A stretch of DNA of 64,000 bases from Rheinheimera sp. 4Y26 (GTDB taxonomy: Bacteria; Pseudomonadota; Gammaproteobacteria; Enterobacterales; Alteromonadaceae). How positions within the stretch are numbered: the stretch's first letter is position 1; every line of letters begins with the position of its first letter. The position numbers were made by a program, and so were the translations under genes. The stretch covers positions 62,001-126,000 of the forward strand of contig NZ_JAOBWS010000003.1 of assembly GCF_025245835.1 (NCBI RefSeq), given 5' to 3'. A model generated the notes under the pieces. It did not search any database. It saw nothing but the letters and a program-made list of their open reading frames with translations, and had not been told where the DNA came from. Below, one piece after another: positions 1 through 10,194 of this stretch.

Positions 1-286
1 CAACATCAATATTAAGCTTGGCCCAGGGCAAATCAGCCGGGTTTTCCTTGTGGAATAAAGCTATCGGCTCGCCGGCAACCAGTAAACTCTGGTTTTGCAG
101 TTCGACCGGGAAGTGAAAACGACCATGGGAGCTATCAAATTTGAGCAAATGCGCCATACCGCGTGCGTCTGCCAGTTCATTAATGGCGACCACCCGGATC
201 TGTTGCTCCAGCTTATTTTCATAAATGGCCCGCAATATATTGCGGCCAATACGGCCAAAACCGTTGATTGCAACTCGAATTGTCAT
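1..286 (-). CDS. epd: D-erythrose-4-phosphate dehydrogenase, N-terminal part (cut by window edge)
   Basis: This is a GAPDH-family dehydrogenase that oxidises erythrose 4-phosphate to 4-phosphoerythronate for pyridoxal phosphate synthesis. The minus-strand reading frame starts at an ATG at 284-286 and stays open to the window edge. It begins MTIRVAINGFGRIGRN, the Rossmann NAD-binding loop, and continues with INELAD and GMAHLLKFDSSHGRF, which resemble Epd more than glycolytic GapA. It lies 57 bases downstream of tkt on the same strand, and tkt supplies erythrose 4-phosphate, so the pairing makes metabolic sense. The catalytic Cys and the C-terminus are outside the window. GapB/GapA is the alternative, judged less likely. 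Confidence 0.88.
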   Translation of the reverse strand, partial: MTIRVAINGFGRIGRNILRAIYENKLEQQIRVVAINELADARGMAHLLKFDSSHGRFHFPVELQNQSLLVAGEPIALFHKENPADLPWAKLNIDV

Positions 287-310
287 GCTGTTCCGAAATT
301 CAGTTAAAGC

Positions 311-331
311 AAAGGGGCAAAAAGCCCCTTT
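311..331 (-). terminator. Intrinsic terminator after tkt
   Basis: An 8-bp perfect stem (aaaggggc / gccccttt) closes a 5-nt loop in the tkt-epd gap. On the minus strand the stem ends in TTT but no long U-run follows, so partial read-through into epd is plausible. Confidence 0.55.
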
Positions 332-343
332 TATTGGTTGGGA

Positions 344-2341
344 TTAACCCAATAACTCTTCGGCTGCAGCCAGTACTTTGGCAGTGGTAATGCCAAAATA
401 CTCAAACAGCTGCTCGGCTGGCGCAGACTCACCAAAACCTGTCATGCCAATAATTTTACCGTTCAGACCAACGTACTTGTACCAGCTGTCGACAATACCG
501 GCTTCAACAGCAACTCTTTTGGTCACTGCAGATGGCAGTACGGCTTCGCGGTAAGCGGCATCCTGAGCTTCAAACACATCAGTTGACGGCATCGACACCA
601 CACGCACTTTTTTACCTTTGGCAGATAACTGTGATGCTGCTTGTACTGCCAGCTCCACTTCTGAACCTGTGGCGATAATAATCAGCTCAGGCGTGCCGGC
701 ACAATCGACCAACACATAACCACCACGGCGGATATTCGCCAGCTGCTCTGATGTTCGCGGCTGCTGCACCAGATTCTGCCGGGTGAAAATTAACGTGGTT
801 GGGCCTTCGGTGCGCTCTATAGCTGCTTGCCATGCCACCGCGGATTCCACCTGGTCACACGGACGCCAGTTCATCAGGTTTGGTGTAACACGAAGTGAAG
901 CCAATTGCTCAACCGGCTGGTGGGTCGGGCCATCTTCACCCAAACCAATTGAATCGTGGGTGTACACAAAAATCACCCGTTGTTTCATTAAAGCGGCCAT
1001 GCGCACTGCATTACGGGCGTATTCCATAAACATCAGGAAAGTAGCGCCGTAAGGGATAAAACCACCGTGCAGTGCAATACCATTCATAATGGCGGACATA
1101 CCAAATTCACGCACACCGTAATACAGGTAGTTACCACTGGCGTCTTCATTGCTGACACCTTTGCTGCCTGACCAGAGTGTCAGGTTAGAACCTGCTAAAT
1201 CAGCAGAACCACCCAGCATTTCCGGCAATAAAGGACCAAAAGCGTTTAACGCATTCTGTGATGCTTTACGGCTGGCAATCACTGCTGGGGTAGCCTGCAG
1301 CTGCGCAATATAAGCGTCTGATTTTTCGCGCCAGTCCGCTGGTAATTCACCGGCTAAACGGCGGGATAACTCTGCGGCCAGCTCAGGATACGCGGCTGCA
1401 TAAGCGGCAAATTGTTGTTGCCAGCTTTGTTGTGTGGCAGCACCTTTGGCTTTGGCGCTCCAGCCTTCATAGATGTCGGCCGGAATGTCGAATGGCGCAT
1501 GTTCCCACTGTAAAAACTCACGGGAGGCGGCAATTTCGGCATCACCCAATGGAGCGCCATGGCAGTCGTGGCTACCGGATTTATTCGGTGAACCATAACC
1601 AATAATGGTTTTACAGCAGATTAAGGTTGGTTTGTCAGTGACAGCACGGGCTTCATCAATCGCAGCACGAATTGCTTCTGAATCATGACCATCAACGTTA
1701 CGCACCACATGCCAGCCATAAGCTTCAAACCGGGCCGGCGTGTCATCGGTAAACCAGCCTTCCACATGGCCGTCAATCGAAATGCCGTTGTCATCCCAGA
1801 ACGCAACCAGTTTGCCAAGACCCAGAGTACCGGCCAAAGAACAGGCCTCATGGGACACGCCTTCCATTAAACAGCCGTCACCTAAAAAGGTGTAAGTGTA
1901 ATGATTCACAATGGCATGACCAGGGCGGTTAAATTGTGCTGCCAGTGCTTTTTCAGCAATCGCCATACCCACGGCATTGGTAATACCCTGACCTAAAGGC
2001 CCTGTAGTGGTTTCTACGCCTGGCGCATAACCATACTCAGGGTGACCCGGGGTTTTGGAATGTAACTGACGGAACTGTTTTAAGTCGTCAATAGATAAAT
2101 CGTACCCTGATAAATGCAGCAGAGAATACAACAGCATTGAACCGTGGCCATTAGAGAGGATAAATCGGTCACGATTAGGCCAGCCCGGATCCTGTGGATT
2201 GTGGTTTAAATAATCCCGCCACAATACTTCGGCGATATCCGCCATGCCCATAGGTGCACCAGGGTGACCCGATTTGGCTTTTTGTACTGCGTCCATGCTC
2301 AGGGCACGGATGGCGTTGGCGAGTTGTTTACGAGATGGCAT
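344..2341 (-). CDS. tkt: Transketolase
   Basis: Transfers two-carbon ketol units in the non-oxidative pentose phosphate pathway using thiamine diphosphate and a divalent metal. The 665-residue protein is collinear with enterobacterial TktA: an N-terminal TPP domain with the GDGCLMEG...DDN diphosphate-binding motif near residues 155-185, a pyrimidine-binding domain with [17 protein letters not shown] near residue 470, and a C-terminal domain. I chose ATG at 2341, because AGGAG sits 5 bases upstream; the GTG two codons earlier overlaps that ribosome binding site. It is divergent from metK and upstream of epd. Confidence 0.97.
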   Translation of the reverse strand: MPSRKQLANAIRALSMDAVQKAKSGHPGAPMGMADIAEVLWRDYLNHNPQDPGWPNRDRFILSNGHGSMLLYSLLHLSGYDLSIDDLKQFRQLHSKTPGHPEYGYAPGVETTTGPLGQGITNAVGMAIAEKALAAQFNRPGHAIVNHYTYTFLGDGCLMEGVSHEACSLAGTLGLGKLVAFWDDNGISIDGHVEGWFTDDTPARFEAYGWHVVRNVDGHDSEAIRAAIDEARAVTDKPTLICCKTIIGYGSPNKSGSHDCHGAPLGDAEIAASREFLQWEHAPFDIPADIYEGWSAKAKGAATQQSWQQQFAAYAAAYPELAAELSRRLAGELPADWREKSDAYIAQLQATPAVIASRKASQNALNAFGPLLPEMLGGSADLAGSNLTLWSGSKGVSNEDASGNYLYYGVREFGMSAIMNGIALHGGFIPYGATFLMFMEYARNAVRMAALMKQRVIFVYTHDSIGLGEDGPTHQPVEQLASLRVTPNLMNWRPCDQVESAVAWQAAIERTEGPTTLIFTRQNLVQQPRTSEQLANIRRGGYVLVDCAGTPELIIIATGSEVELAVQAASQLSAKGKKVRVVSMPSTDVFEAQDAAYREAVLPSAVTKRVAVEAGIVDSWYKYVGLNGKIIGMTGFGESAPAEQLFEYFGITTAKVLAAAEELLG

Positions 2342-2680
2342 TGTCACTCCTGCTACTATTGTCAGATCATTATCCGGATATGGTGTTCTTCACGCAGTGT
2401 TGCTCTGACGGCAAATAATTGTGCTGCGCTGCTTTTTTACATGGTGGCATTAGTTCGGCGGTATTTTCCCAGAGCCACTGGCTGTTGGCAAATTTTAATC
2501 TTCAAACAGCAGTTTATTCGCAATACTTTTGATCCGGTTTTGCAATAACGCGTATAGTGACAGCATGAAAGACGTCCGGGCGGCAGAAAATGCTGGCAAT
2601 GGCATTTTACTTTCTCTAGAATACGCAGCCCAAAATTCCAGCGCCTGGCGCATTAACAACCAACTTGTGGAACACGTTAC
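2342..2680. other. Divergent tkt/metK intergenic region without a gene
   Basis: About 340 bases separate the divergent tkt and metK genes. The short open frames here are low-complexity readings with no ribosome binding site and I accept none as genes. The stretch holds the tkt ribosome binding site at its left end and a plausible metK promoter near 2529-2558. No SAM riboswitch motif was recognised. Confidence 0.6.
2529..2558 (+). promoter_or_regulatory. Putative sigma-70 promoter for metK
   Basis: TTGATC at 2529-2534 and TATAGT at 2553-2558 are separated by 18 bases, a reasonable -35/-10 pair. It would give a leader of about 115 nt before the metK ATG. This is consensus matching only. Confidence 0.4.
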
Positions 2681-3832
2681 ATGGCACAACACATTTTTAC
2701 CTCTGAATCTGTTTCTGAAGGACATCCGGATAAAATCGCTGACCAGATTTCTGACGCGGTACTGGACGCCATTCTGGAGCAAGATCCAAAAGCCCGTGTC
2801 GCCTGCGAAACTTTCGTTAAGACCGGTATGGTGCTGGTTGGCGGTGAAATCACAACTTCGGCCTGGGTAGATATTGAAGAATTAACCCGCAGCACAATCC
2901 GTGACATCGGTTATGTGCATTCTGACATGGGCTTTGATGCCAATTCATGCGCTGTGTTAAGCGCTATTGGTAAACAATCGCCTGATATTAACCAGGGTGT
3001 TGATAAAAAAGACCCTCGTGATCAGGGCGCCGGTGACCAGGGTTTAATGTTTGGTTATGCCAGCAATGAAACTGACGTTTTAATGCCAGCACCTATTACC
3101 TATTCTCACCGTTTAGTGCAGCAGCAGGCCAAAGTGCGTAAAGATGGCACCCTGCCATGGTTACGTCCTGATGCTAAATCTCAGCTGTCTTTTATTTATG
3201 AAAACGGCAAGCCTGTTGGTATTGATGCAGTGGTTCTGTCAACGCAGCACTGCGACACTATCTCTACGCCGGATTTACGTGAAGCTGTGATGGAGCACAT
3301 CATTAAGCCTGTACTGCCAGCTGAATGGTTAAGCAAAAACACCAAGTTTTTTATTAACCCGACAGGTCGTTTTGTCATCGGCGGTCCTATGGGCGACTGT
3401 GGTTTAACAGGCCGTAAAATCATCGTTGACAGCTACGGTGGTATGGCTCGTCACGGTGGTGGAGCTTTCTCTGGTAAAGATCCATCAAAAGTAGACCGTT
3501 CAGCCGCTTACGCTGCCCGTTATGTGGCAAAAAACATTGTGGCTGCAGGCCTTGCCGAACGCTGTGAGATTCAGGTTTCTTACGCCATTGGTGTCGCTGA
3601 ACCTACTTCTATCAGTCTGGAGACTTTTGGCACCAGTAAGCTTGAAGAGCATCAGTTAATTGCGCTGATCCGTCGTCATTTTGACCTGCGTCCTTATGGC
3701 CTGATTGAAATGCTGCAACTGGAGCGCCCAATTTACCGTGCGACTGCTGCTTATGGTCACTTTGGCCGTAACGAGTTCCCGTGGGAACAAACAGATAAAG
3801 CGCAAGCGCTGCGCGCGGACGCTGGTCTGTAA
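2681..3832 (+). CDS. metK: S-adenosylmethionine synthetase
   Basis: Makes S-adenosylmethionine from methionine and ATP; cytosolic and essential. The 383-residue length is normal. Family signatures are all present: the N-terminal [19 protein letters not shown], the [12 protein letters not shown] nucleotide-binding hexapeptide region near residue 115, and the glycine-rich [19 protein letters not shown] near residues 258-278. The ATG start gives the canonical [19 protein letters not shown]-terminus; the upstream ribosome binding site is weak. A strong terminator follows, so it appears to be monocistronic. Confidence 0.98.
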   Translation: MAQHIFTSESVSEGHPDKIADQISDAVLDAILEQDPKARVACETFVKTGMVLVGGEITTSAWVDIEELTRSTIRDIGYVHSDMGFDANSCAVLSAIGKQSPDINQGVDKKDPRDQGAGDQGLMFGYASNETDVLMPAPITYSHRLVQQQAKVRKDGTLPWLRPDAKSQLSFIYENGKPVGIDAVVLSTQHCDTISTPDLREAVMEHIIKPVLPAEWLSKNTKFFINPTGRFVIGGPMGDCGLTGRKIIVDSYGGMARHGGGAFSGKDPSKVDRSAAYAARYVAKNIVAAGLAERCEIQVSYAIGVAEPTSISLETFGTSKLEEHQLIALIRRHFDLRPYGLIEMLQLERPIYRATAAYGHFGRNEFPWEQTDKAQALRADAGL

Positions 3833-3856
3833 TCAACCGCACTTTGTTGCTTTGAT

Positions 3857-3886
3857 AAAAAAGGAGAGCTCAGGCTCTCCTTTTTA
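3857..3886 (+). terminator. Intrinsic terminator after metK
   Basis: A-run, then stem ggagagc / gctctcc (3863-3869 with 3874-3880) around a 4-nt loop, then TTTTT. A textbook rho-independent terminator that may act in both directions. Confidence 0.85.
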
Positions 3887-4031
3887 TTAAGCTGGTTTAT
3901 TCGCCTGACACTGTTTATTGCCTAGTCAACCGAAGTATTTCCCCGATAAAGCGCGATGAGCAACTCAGACGTCACCCAGCCGCATCAAGCCAACGATGCG
4001 CCACAAGCCATTTACAAATGACAGTTTTTTG

Positions 4032-4060
4032 TTGCGTTCAGCCCCAGATATTTTTATAAC
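4032..4060 (+). promoter_or_regulatory. Putative sigma-70 promoter for the AbgT-family gene
   Basis: TTGCGT at 4032-4037 and TATAAC at 4055-4060 have 17-base spacing and lie 57 bases before the start codon. The -10 is good (5/6) and the -35 moderate (3/6). Confidence 0.4.
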
Positions 4061-4117
4061 TGACGCCGGAAAAATAACAAGCACTGACTTCTGCAGCACC
4101 ACTTATAAGGAAAAAAT

Positions 4118-5701
4118 ATGTCTGCACCAACTTCACCGGCTACCGAGCCCTCCCGCAATAGCTGGCTAGACCGTAGCCTCAATACCATTGAACGTGTCGG
4201 CAACAAACTGCCTGATCCAGCCGTACTTTTTGCCTTGTTTATGCTGGCAGTCTGGGTGATCTCCTGGGCTTTATCCGGCGTCAGCTTTAGCGAAATTGAC
4301 CCAAGAACAGGTCAGCCCATTCAGATCATCAACTTGCTGGATGGCACTGCTTTTACCGGTTTTATGGCAAAAATGGTCAGCACCTTTGTCAGTTTCCCAC
4401 CTTTGGGTGTGGTGCTGGTGGCTATGCTGGGTTTAGGGGTGGCGGAATATACCGGTTTTATTAATGCCGGCTTACGTTCTATTTTATCTTTCACCCCTAA
4501 AATGCTGCTGACACCTGTATTGGTTGCTGTGGGTATTTTAAGCCATGTCGCTGTTGATGCAGGTTACGTGCTGGTGATCCCGCTTGGCGCTGTGATTTTT
4601 TATGCGGCCGGCCGTCACCCGCTGGCAGGCATCGCTGCCGCTTTTGCCGGTGTGTCCGGTGGTTTTTCCGCATCTTTATTTGTGCCAAGCAGCCTGGATC
4701 CGCTGCTTGCAGGCCTAACCCAGGCTTCAGCGCGTTTATCTGCTGATCCTGCTGCTGCCAGCCTGGTGATCAACCCACTGAATAACTACTTTTTTACCAC
4801 TGCTTCTGCATTTTTAATTATTTTGATCGGCTGGTTTTTAACCGACAAAGTGATTGAACCGCGCCTTAAGGCGACTGTAGTAGACGGCGACCCAGCCAGC
4901 CTGCCAACGATGGAAGATTTAACAGCACAAGAGCGCAAAGGTTTACGTTTTGCCATGCTGGCCATGTTGCTGACAGCAGCAGCACTGATTGTATCTGCTT
5001 CAATGGAAGGCTCAGCCTGGCGCGGCACAGACGGTACTTTAACCCACAGCACTGCCCCATTAATGCAATCTATAGTGGCGCTTATTCTGGTGTTCTTTTT
5101 AGTGCCAGGTGTGGTCTATGGTTATGTCGCAGGCACTGTAAAAAATCACCGTGATGTGATTCAGGGCATGAGTAAAGCCATGAGTGGCATGGGTTATTAC
5201 ATTGTGATGGCGTTTTTCTGCGCCCAGTTTATTTATGCTTTTGGCCAGTCGAACCTCGGCGCCCTGTTTGCTATTAAAGGTGCCAATGCGTTAAAAGAAA
5301 TGGCGCTGCCGATGGGTGTTACCTTGATGGGCATAGTGTTGTTAACTGCAATGGTGAACTTACTGGTGGGCTCAGCCTCGGCCAAATGGGCGCTGATTGG
5401 TGCTGTCATGGTGCCAATGCTGATGCAACTGGGGGTTTCACCGGATCTGACCCAGGCCGCTTACCGGGTGGGCGATTCGTCAACCAATATAATTACACCA
5501 CTGATGCCCTATTTCCCGCTGATAGTGGTGTTTTGTCAGAAATATGTGAAGTCGACTGGTATCGGTACCCTGATAGCCTTAATGCTCCCGTTCTCAGTGA
5601 CGTTGATGGTGCTTTGGACTGCCTTCCTGCTCGGTTTCTGGGCGCTCGACTTGCCTCTTGGCATAGGTTCTAGTTACAACTTCCCGGCTAATAACGGCTA
5701 A
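4118..5701 (+). CDS. AbgT-family inner-membrane transporter
   Basis: A 527-residue polytopic membrane protein of the AbgT family, whose members import p-aminobenzoyl-glutamate (AbgT) or export antimetabolites such as sulfonamides (MtrF, YdaH). The N-terminus has LDRSLNTIERVGNKLPDPAVLF, typical of the family, followed by roughly ten hydrophobic segments; a conserved AVDAGYVLVIPLGA segment lies near residue 145 and a VGDSSTNIITPLMPYFP hairpin near residue 450. The ribosome binding site AAGGA stands 8 bases before the ATG. No abgA/abgB hydrolase genes adjoin it, so a role in aminobenzoyl-glutamate uptake cannot be inferred from context. The substrate is unknown. Confidence 0.9.
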   Translation: MSAPTSPATEPSRNSWLDRSLNTIERVGNKLPDPAVLFALFMLAVWVISWALSGVSFSEIDPRTGQPIQIINLLDGTAFTGFMAKMVSTFVSFPPLGVVLVAMLGLGVAEYTGFINAGLRSILSFTPKMLLTPVLVAVGILSHVAVDAGYVLVIPLGAVIFYAAGRHPLAGIAAAFAGVSGGFSASLFVPSSLDPLLAGLTQASARLSADPAAASLVINPLNNYFFTTASAFLIILIGWFLTDKVIEPRLKATVVDGDPASLPTMEDLTAQERKGLRFAMLAMLLTAAALIVSASMEGSAWRGTDGTLTHSTAPLMQSIVALILVFFLVPGVVYGYVAGTVKNHRDVIQGMSKAMSGMGYYIVMAFFCAQFIYAFGQSNLGALFAIKGANALKEMALPMGVTLMGIVLLTAMVNLLVGSASAKWALIGAVMVPMLMQLGVSPDLTQAAYRVGDSSTNIITPLMPYFPLIVVFCQKYVKSTGIGTLIALMLPFSVTLMVLWTAFLLGFWALDLPLGIGSSYNFPANNG

Positions 5702-5714
5702 ATTTGTTCTGCAA

Positions 5715-5746
5715 AAAACAGGCGCTTTAAGCGCCTGTTTTATTTT
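5715..5746. terminator. Bidirectional intrinsic terminator
   Basis: A 13-bp perfect stem (5715-5727 with 5729-5741) is flanked by A-run and T-run, between the convergent AbgT-family gene and the ABC permease gene. Confidence 0.85.
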
Positions 5747-5769
5747 GTGCTGAAAAAAGCGGATGGCTG

Positions 5770-6789
5770 TTAGCGCTGATCACCCTGCCAGCGGAATAAC
5801 CAAGCCGATAACGACAAAAACAGCACTGCCATAACACTCAATACGCTAAGCGGGTAATGTAAATCTGCTAAAGTCGCGCCATCCGTCATAATGGCACGGG
5901 CTGCCGCCACTAAATGAGTCAATGGCAACAAATCTGCCAGCCACTGCAACACCTTGGGTGCCCCTTCCAGGCTAAACCAGACACCGGATAAAATCATCAT
6001 CGGCCAGCTGGCCATATTCAGCAAGCCACCGGTCAGCTCTTCTGAGCGGGAACGACTGGCAATCAATAAACCCAACGAAATCATCGCCATGGCACCCAGT
6101 ACTGTCACCACCAATAAATCGGTATAACTCCCCAGCATCACAAAATCAAACATCAGATCACAACCGACATAAATCAGCGTGGCGATCAGCAGCACTATCA
6201 ACAGACGCGACAGCACCTGGGCGCTGACAAACTCCAGTGCCGTCAGCGGTGTTGCCTGCAAACGTTTTAATACGGAGTTTTTCCGGTAACGCACTAGCAC
6301 GTACCCCACCCCAAATAAGCAACTGAACATCATATTCATACCAAGAATACCGGGCAGCGCCCAGTCAACATAACGGATCTGGCGGCCACTGACCGTCTCT
6401 TTGCTGGCATCCGGCAGTTGTTGCAGCAGCAGCTTTTCCGCCAGATAACCTTTGGCAGAATTGTCATTGAGCCAATACCTTTTGCCGGAAAAATCCACCA
6501 GTAAATCCAGCTGATGATGCTGCAGTTTTTTCAGCGCCTGCCCTAAATCGGCATAAGGCACAAACTCTAGATAGCGGGTTTGCAAAAATGGCTGGCTCTG
6601 CATATCAATAGTGGCCGCCTGTTGCAACACCCCAAGCTTAAACTCGGCTTTATTGCTGTTGCCAAACATCACAGCAAAACCCACCACCAGCAGCACAGGG
6701 AATATTAAATTCCAGGCAAGTGCTGATTTGTCGCGCCAGAACTCCAGATTACGGGCTTTGAGGACAGCAAAAAAACGTCGCAAATGCAT
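5770..6789 (-). CDS. ABC-2 type exporter permease
   Basis: A 340-residue membrane subunit of an ABC-2 exporter. It has an N-terminal transmembrane segment (SALAWNLIFPVLLVVGFAVMF), a periplasmic loop of about 120 residues, then five further hydrophobic segments, including the typical GMNMMFSCLFGVGYVLVRYRK and LPLTHLVAAARAIMTDG regions. I start it at the ATG at 6789, which has GGAG 8 bases upstream; the 20 residues further upstream in frame lack a start signal. The cognate ATPase gene lies upstream on the same strand with a 137-base gap. Substrate unknown. Confidence 0.88.
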   Translation of the reverse strand: MHLRRFFAVLKARNLEFWRDKSALAWNLIFPVLLVVGFAVMFGNSNKAEFKLGVLQQAATIDMQSQPFLQTRYLEFVPYADLGQALKKLQHHQLDLLVDFSGKRYWLNDNSAKGYLAEKLLLQQLPDASKETVSGRQIRYVDWALPGILGMNMMFSCLFGVGYVLVRYRKNSVLKRLQATPLTALEFVSAQVLSRLLIVLLIATLIYVGCDLMFDFVMLGSYTDLLVVTVLGAMAMISLGLLIASRSRSEELTGGLLNMASWPMMILSGVWFSLEGAPKVLQWLADLLPLTHLVAAARAIMTDGATLADLHYPLSVLSVMAVLFLSLSAWLFRWQGDQR

Positions 6790-6926
6790 GATAAAACTCC
6801 ACTTAAAAAACGGCTTGCCCGACAATGACACTGCAACTCTATAGGCCAATCACCTAAGCAGCACGTCCTAGTTCAACATCAGCATCAAGCTTTTTTGCTT
6901 TTTGCTCTGGGCTGTACACTGATGTT

Positions 6927-7808
6927 TCAGGCCGACAGACTATGGCCGGTCAGCTTTAAAAACAAATCATCCAGATTGGCTGATTTAATCAACAGTCCTT
7001 CCAGTGAAATGCCTTGTGACAGCAGCATAGTCAGCGTTTTTTCAATGTCAGGGCTACTGATTTGCAAATAACCACCACTGCGGCTCAGGCTGGCGTCAGT
7101 GGGTAAATCAGGCTGTTGCCCGCGGTCCGGCAATCTTATCAGCGCTCCGCTAAAATGCTGATTTAACAAAGCTTGTGGTGTATCAAGCGCAATAATGCGG
7201 CCTTTATCCATGATGAGAATTTCATCACAAAGCTGCTCGGCTTCATCCATGTAATGGGTGGTCAGAATAATGGTGCGGCCCTGCTGCTTAATTTGCCTAA
7301 TCAACTGCCAGAAATTGCGTCTGGCATGGGGGTCAAGCCCGGTGGTTGGTTCGTCCAGGAAGATGATTTGCGGGTTGTTCACCAGCGCTAGCGCCAGCAG
7401 CAGCCGCTGACGTTGACCACCGGACAATTTACGGTGATCCCTGTGCAATAATTCGGTTAAATCACATAACTGAATCAACTGCTGCAGATCAGCCGGCTGG
7501 TCGTAAAATGCGGCAAAAAGCTCCAGTGTTTCTTTGACTGTTAAAAAGTCCTGCAGCGCCGTTTGCTGAAACTGGACCCCCAACTGACTAAAGTGCTCTT
7601 TGCCGGCTTTATAGCCATGATAAAAAATATCGCCGCTGTCGGCACTGACCAGCCCTTCGAGCATCTCAATGGTGGTGGTTTTGCCTGCGCCATTCGGCCC
7701 CAGCAAACCAAAACAACAACCTTGTTGCACGCTGAAACTGATGCCGTCGACTGCCTTCACCTCGGCATAATGTTTTTTCAGATCACGCACTTCCAACACA
7801 ACTTTCAT
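6927..7808 (-). CDS. ABC exporter ATP-binding subunit
   Basis: The 293-residue ATPase partner of the ABC-2 permease downstream. It carries Walker A GPNGAGKTTT near residue 40, Q-loop VQFQQTAL, signature LSGGQRQRL, Walker B IIFLDEPTTGLDP and the H-switch TTHYMDEAE. The C-terminal 80 residues form the extension seen in the DrrA/CcmA-like drug and lipid exporter subgroup. ATG at 7808 is preferred, with GAGG 8 bases upstream; the in-frame GTG at 7820 is itself part of that ribosome binding site. It is divergent from rsmE. Confidence 0.92.
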   Translation of the reverse strand: MKVVLEVRDLKKHYAEVKAVDGISFSVQQGCCFGLLGPNGAGKTTTIEMLEGLVSADSGDIFYHGYKAGKEHFSQLGVQFQQTALQDFLTVKETLELFAAFYDQPADLQQLIQLCDLTELLHRDHRKLSGGQRQRLLLALALVNNPQIIFLDEPTTGLDPHARRNFWQLIRQIKQQGRTIILTTHYMDEAEQLCDEILIMDKGRIIALDTPQALLNQHFSGALIRLPDRGQQPDLPTDASLSRSGGYLQISSPDIEKTLTMLLSQGISLEGLLIKSANLDDLFLKLTGHSLSA

Positions 7809-7901
7809 GATCGGCCTCACTGGCGCATTTTCCCGGACTTATGTTATACCCTTCAGAGCGCCTGCCTGCTACCATAGCACTTTTATTTTGCCGGAGCCTG
7901 T

Positions 7902-8630
7902 ATGCGCATCCCAAGAATTTACCAGCCTGGCACGCTCAAGCCGGGAACTGAAACTGAACTTGCCGAAGACGCCGCCAACCATGTTGGCCGGGTGCTTCGG
8001 ATGCAAGCTGGCGCCGAACTGCAATTGTTTAATGGCGATGGTTTGAATTACCAGGCGCAAATCATTGAAAGCGGCAAAAAACAAGTGCGGGTGAAAGTCA
8101 TCTCCAGCCAGTCAAATCCGGTGGAGTCGCCGCTGCGTATTCATTTAGGTCAGGGCATTTCACGGGGCGACCGGATGGATTTTGCCATTCAAAAAGCAGT
8201 GGAGCTTGGTGTCACCGAAATTACGCCGCTTTTTACCGAACGATGTGGCGTTAAACTGGATGCCGAGCGGCTGCAAAAACGTACTGACCAGTGGCAAAAA
8301 ATTGCGATCAGCGCCTGTGAACAAAGTGGCCGCAGTGTAGTGCCAACAGTGCATCCGGCACTTTCTCTGGACAAATGGCTGGCGCAGCCAACAAATGAAT
8401 TGAAGTTGACCTTGGATCCCTGGGCCAAAGACACCATTAAGACCTTAACACCTGTGACGGCAGTGCGGCTGGTGATAGGCCCTGAAGGTGGTTTTAGTGA
8501 CCATGAAGTGGCACAGACCAGCAAAGCCGGTTTTGTTGCAGTGCAGCTCGGCCCAAGGGTGCTTCGCACCGAAACGGCAGCATTAACCGCCATCAGCGCC
8601 TTGCAGCTGCAGATGGGTGATTTAGCCTGA
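7902..8630 (+). CDS. rsmE: 16S rRNA m3U1498 methyltransferase
   Basis: Methylates N3 of U1498 in 16S rRNA with SAM. The 242-residue SPOUT-fold protein has an N-terminal PUA-like domain beginning MRIPRIYQPG, then the trefoil-knot motifs IGPEGGFSDHEV near residue 192 and LGPRVLRTETAALTA near residue 213. CGGAG lies 5 bases before the ATG. It starts a same-strand series with gshB, yqgE, ruvX and the DUF1653 gene, the usual gammaproteobacterial order. Confidence 0.96.
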   Translation: MRIPRIYQPGTLKPGTETELAEDAANHVGRVLRMQAGAELQLFNGDGLNYQAQIIESGKKQVRVKVISSQSNPVESPLRIHLGQGISRGDRMDFAIQKAVELGVTEITPLFTERCGVKLDAERLQKRTDQWQKIAISACEQSGRSVVPTVHPALSLDKWLAQPTNELKLTLDPWAKDTIKTLTPVTAVRLVIGPEGGFSDHEVAQTSKAGFVAVQLGPRVLRTETAALTAISALQLQMGDLA

Positions 8631-8655
8631 CAACCTTTTTCAGAAGGAACAGATT

Positions 8656-9612
8656 TTGTTAAAACTCGGCATTGTAATGGACCCGATTTCGGCCATTAAT
8701 ATTAAAAAAGACTCCAGTTTTGCCATGTTGTTGCAAGCGCAGGCCCGTGGTTATCAACTGCACTATATGGAAATGGCCGACTTGTATCTGCTGGACGGCC
8801 AGGCCAGAGCCAGCACAAAACTCCTGAGCGTGGAGCAAAACCCGCACAGCTGGTATCAGTTTTTTGGTCAGCAGGATATTGCGCTGTCAGAGCTTGACGT
8901 CATTCTGATGCGAAAAGATCCACCTTTTGACACCGAATATATCTACGCTACTTATATTCTGGAGCGAGCGGAAGACGAAGGCACTTTAATTGTCAACAAA
9001 CCGCAGAGCCTGCGTGATGCCAACGAAAAACTCTATACCAGCTGGTTTGCCGAGCATACGCCAAAAACCCTGGTAAGCCGCGACGCAGCAAGGCTTAAAG
9101 CCTTTTACCAGCAAGAGCAGGATGTGATTTTAAAACCACTGGATGGCATGGGCGGCGCTTCTATTTTCCGGTTAAAACCAGACGATGCCAACGTCAGTGT
9201 CATTATTGAAACCCTGACCGAACACGGCAGCCGTTATGCCATGGCCCAACGTTTTATTCCGGGCATTAAAGACGGTGATAAGAGGGTGTTGGTGGTTAAC
9301 GGTGAGCCTGTACCCTACTGCCTGGCACGTATTCCGGCCAGTGGTGAAACCCGCGGTAATTTAGCTGCTGGCGGCCGTGGTGAAGCAAGGCCTTTATCGG
9401 AAAGTGATTGGGCTATTGCCCGTGCTGTAGGACCCACCTTAAAAGCCAAAGGCTTGATTTTTGTCGGACTGGACATTATCGGCGACAAACTGACCGAAAT
9501 TAATGTCACCAGTCCAACCTGTATCCGGGAAATTGAAGCTGCCTTCCCTGTCAGCATTACCGGAATGCTGTTTGACCAGATTGAACAAATCCTGGCTGCT
9601 AAAAAAGCCTGA
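8656..9612 (+). CDS. gshB: Glutathione synthetase (TTG start)
   Basis: Joins gamma-glutamylcysteine and glycine with ATP to form glutathione. It is a 318-residue ATP-grasp enzyme, the same size as E. coli GshB, with LGIVMDPI at the start, the MRKDPPFDTEYIYAT segment, ILKPLDGMGGASIFR in the ATP-grasp core near residue 160 and EINVTSPTCIREIE near the C-terminus. The start is TTG at 8656, with AAGGA 7 bases upstream; the only alternative, Met8, would remove the first beta strand. It follows rsmE by 25 bases. Confidence 0.96.
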   Translation: MLKLGIVMDPISAINIKKDSSFAMLLQAQARGYQLHYMEMADLYLLDGQARASTKLLSVEQNPHSWYQFFGQQDIALSELDVILMRKDPPFDTEYIYATYILERAEDEGTLIVNKPQSLRDANEKLYTSWFAEHTPKTLVSRDAARLKAFYQQEQDVILKPLDGMGGASIFRLKPDDANVSVIIETLTEHGSRYAMAQRFIPGIKDGDKRVLVVNGEPVPYCLARIPASGETRGNLAAGGRGEARPLSESDWAIARAVGPTLKAKGLIFVGLDIIGDKLTEINVTSPTCIREIEAAFPVSITGMLFDQIEQILAAKKA

Positions 9613-9624
9613 CTGGAGTAACCG

Positions 9625-10194
9625 ATGACTGAGACTCTGCAAAGTTTGCAAAACCATCTGCTGATCGCCATGCCTTCGCTGGACGACCCGATGTTTGGCC
9701 GCAGTGTCACGTACATCTGCGAGCATAATGCTGAAGGCGCCATGGGCATTGTGGTGAATCATCCGATGCCACTGAAAGTGGCTGAGCTATTAAAGCAACT
9801 GGATATTCAGTTTGATGCCAACAGCAAAGCGGCCGATGCCCAGGTGTGCGCCGGCGGTCCGGTGCAGCATGACAGAGGTTTTGTGCTGCACACGCCCAAA
9901 GCCGGTTTTGCCAGCAGTCTGCAACTGACCGATGAGCTGATGGTCACCACCTCCAAAGACATTCTGGAGCAGCTCACCTCAGACAACGCACCGGAAAAGT
10001 TTATTCTGGCGCTGGGCTATGCCGGATGGAGCGCAGGCCAGCTGGAGCAGGAACTGGCCGATAATTCCTGGCTGGTGGTGCCGGCCGACAATCAAATTAT
10101 TTTCGACTTATGCCATGCCGAAAAATGGCAGGGAGCCACCCAGAAACTGGGGATCCAGGCCTGGCAATTAAGTGCTGATGCAGGACACGCCTGA
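9625..10194 (+). CDS. yqgE: YqgE/AlgH family protein
   Basis: A 189-residue member of the YqgE/AlgH family (DUF179), whose biochemical role is not settled. The family signature is clear: [27 protein letters not shown], then [27 protein letters not shown] and [20 protein letters not shown] stands 6 bases before the ATG. Its stop overlaps the ruvX start as ATGA, so the two are translationally coupled, as in many gammaproteobacteria. Confidence 0.95.
   Translation: MTETLQSLQNHLLIAMPSLDDPMFGRSVTYICEHNAEGAMGIVVNHPMPLKVAELLKQLDIQFDANSKAADAQVCAGGPVQHDRGFVLHTPKAGFASSLQLTDELMVTTSKDILEQLTSDNAPEKFILALGYAGWSAGQLEQELADNSWLVVPADNQIIFDLCHAEKWQGATQKLGIQAWQLSADAGHA

Noticed and set aside
2348-2680. Small genes in the tkt/metK gap (open frames of 94-113 codons)
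   Set aside because: The frames run into tkt or metK in other phases, lack ribosome binding sites and have no recognisable domain.
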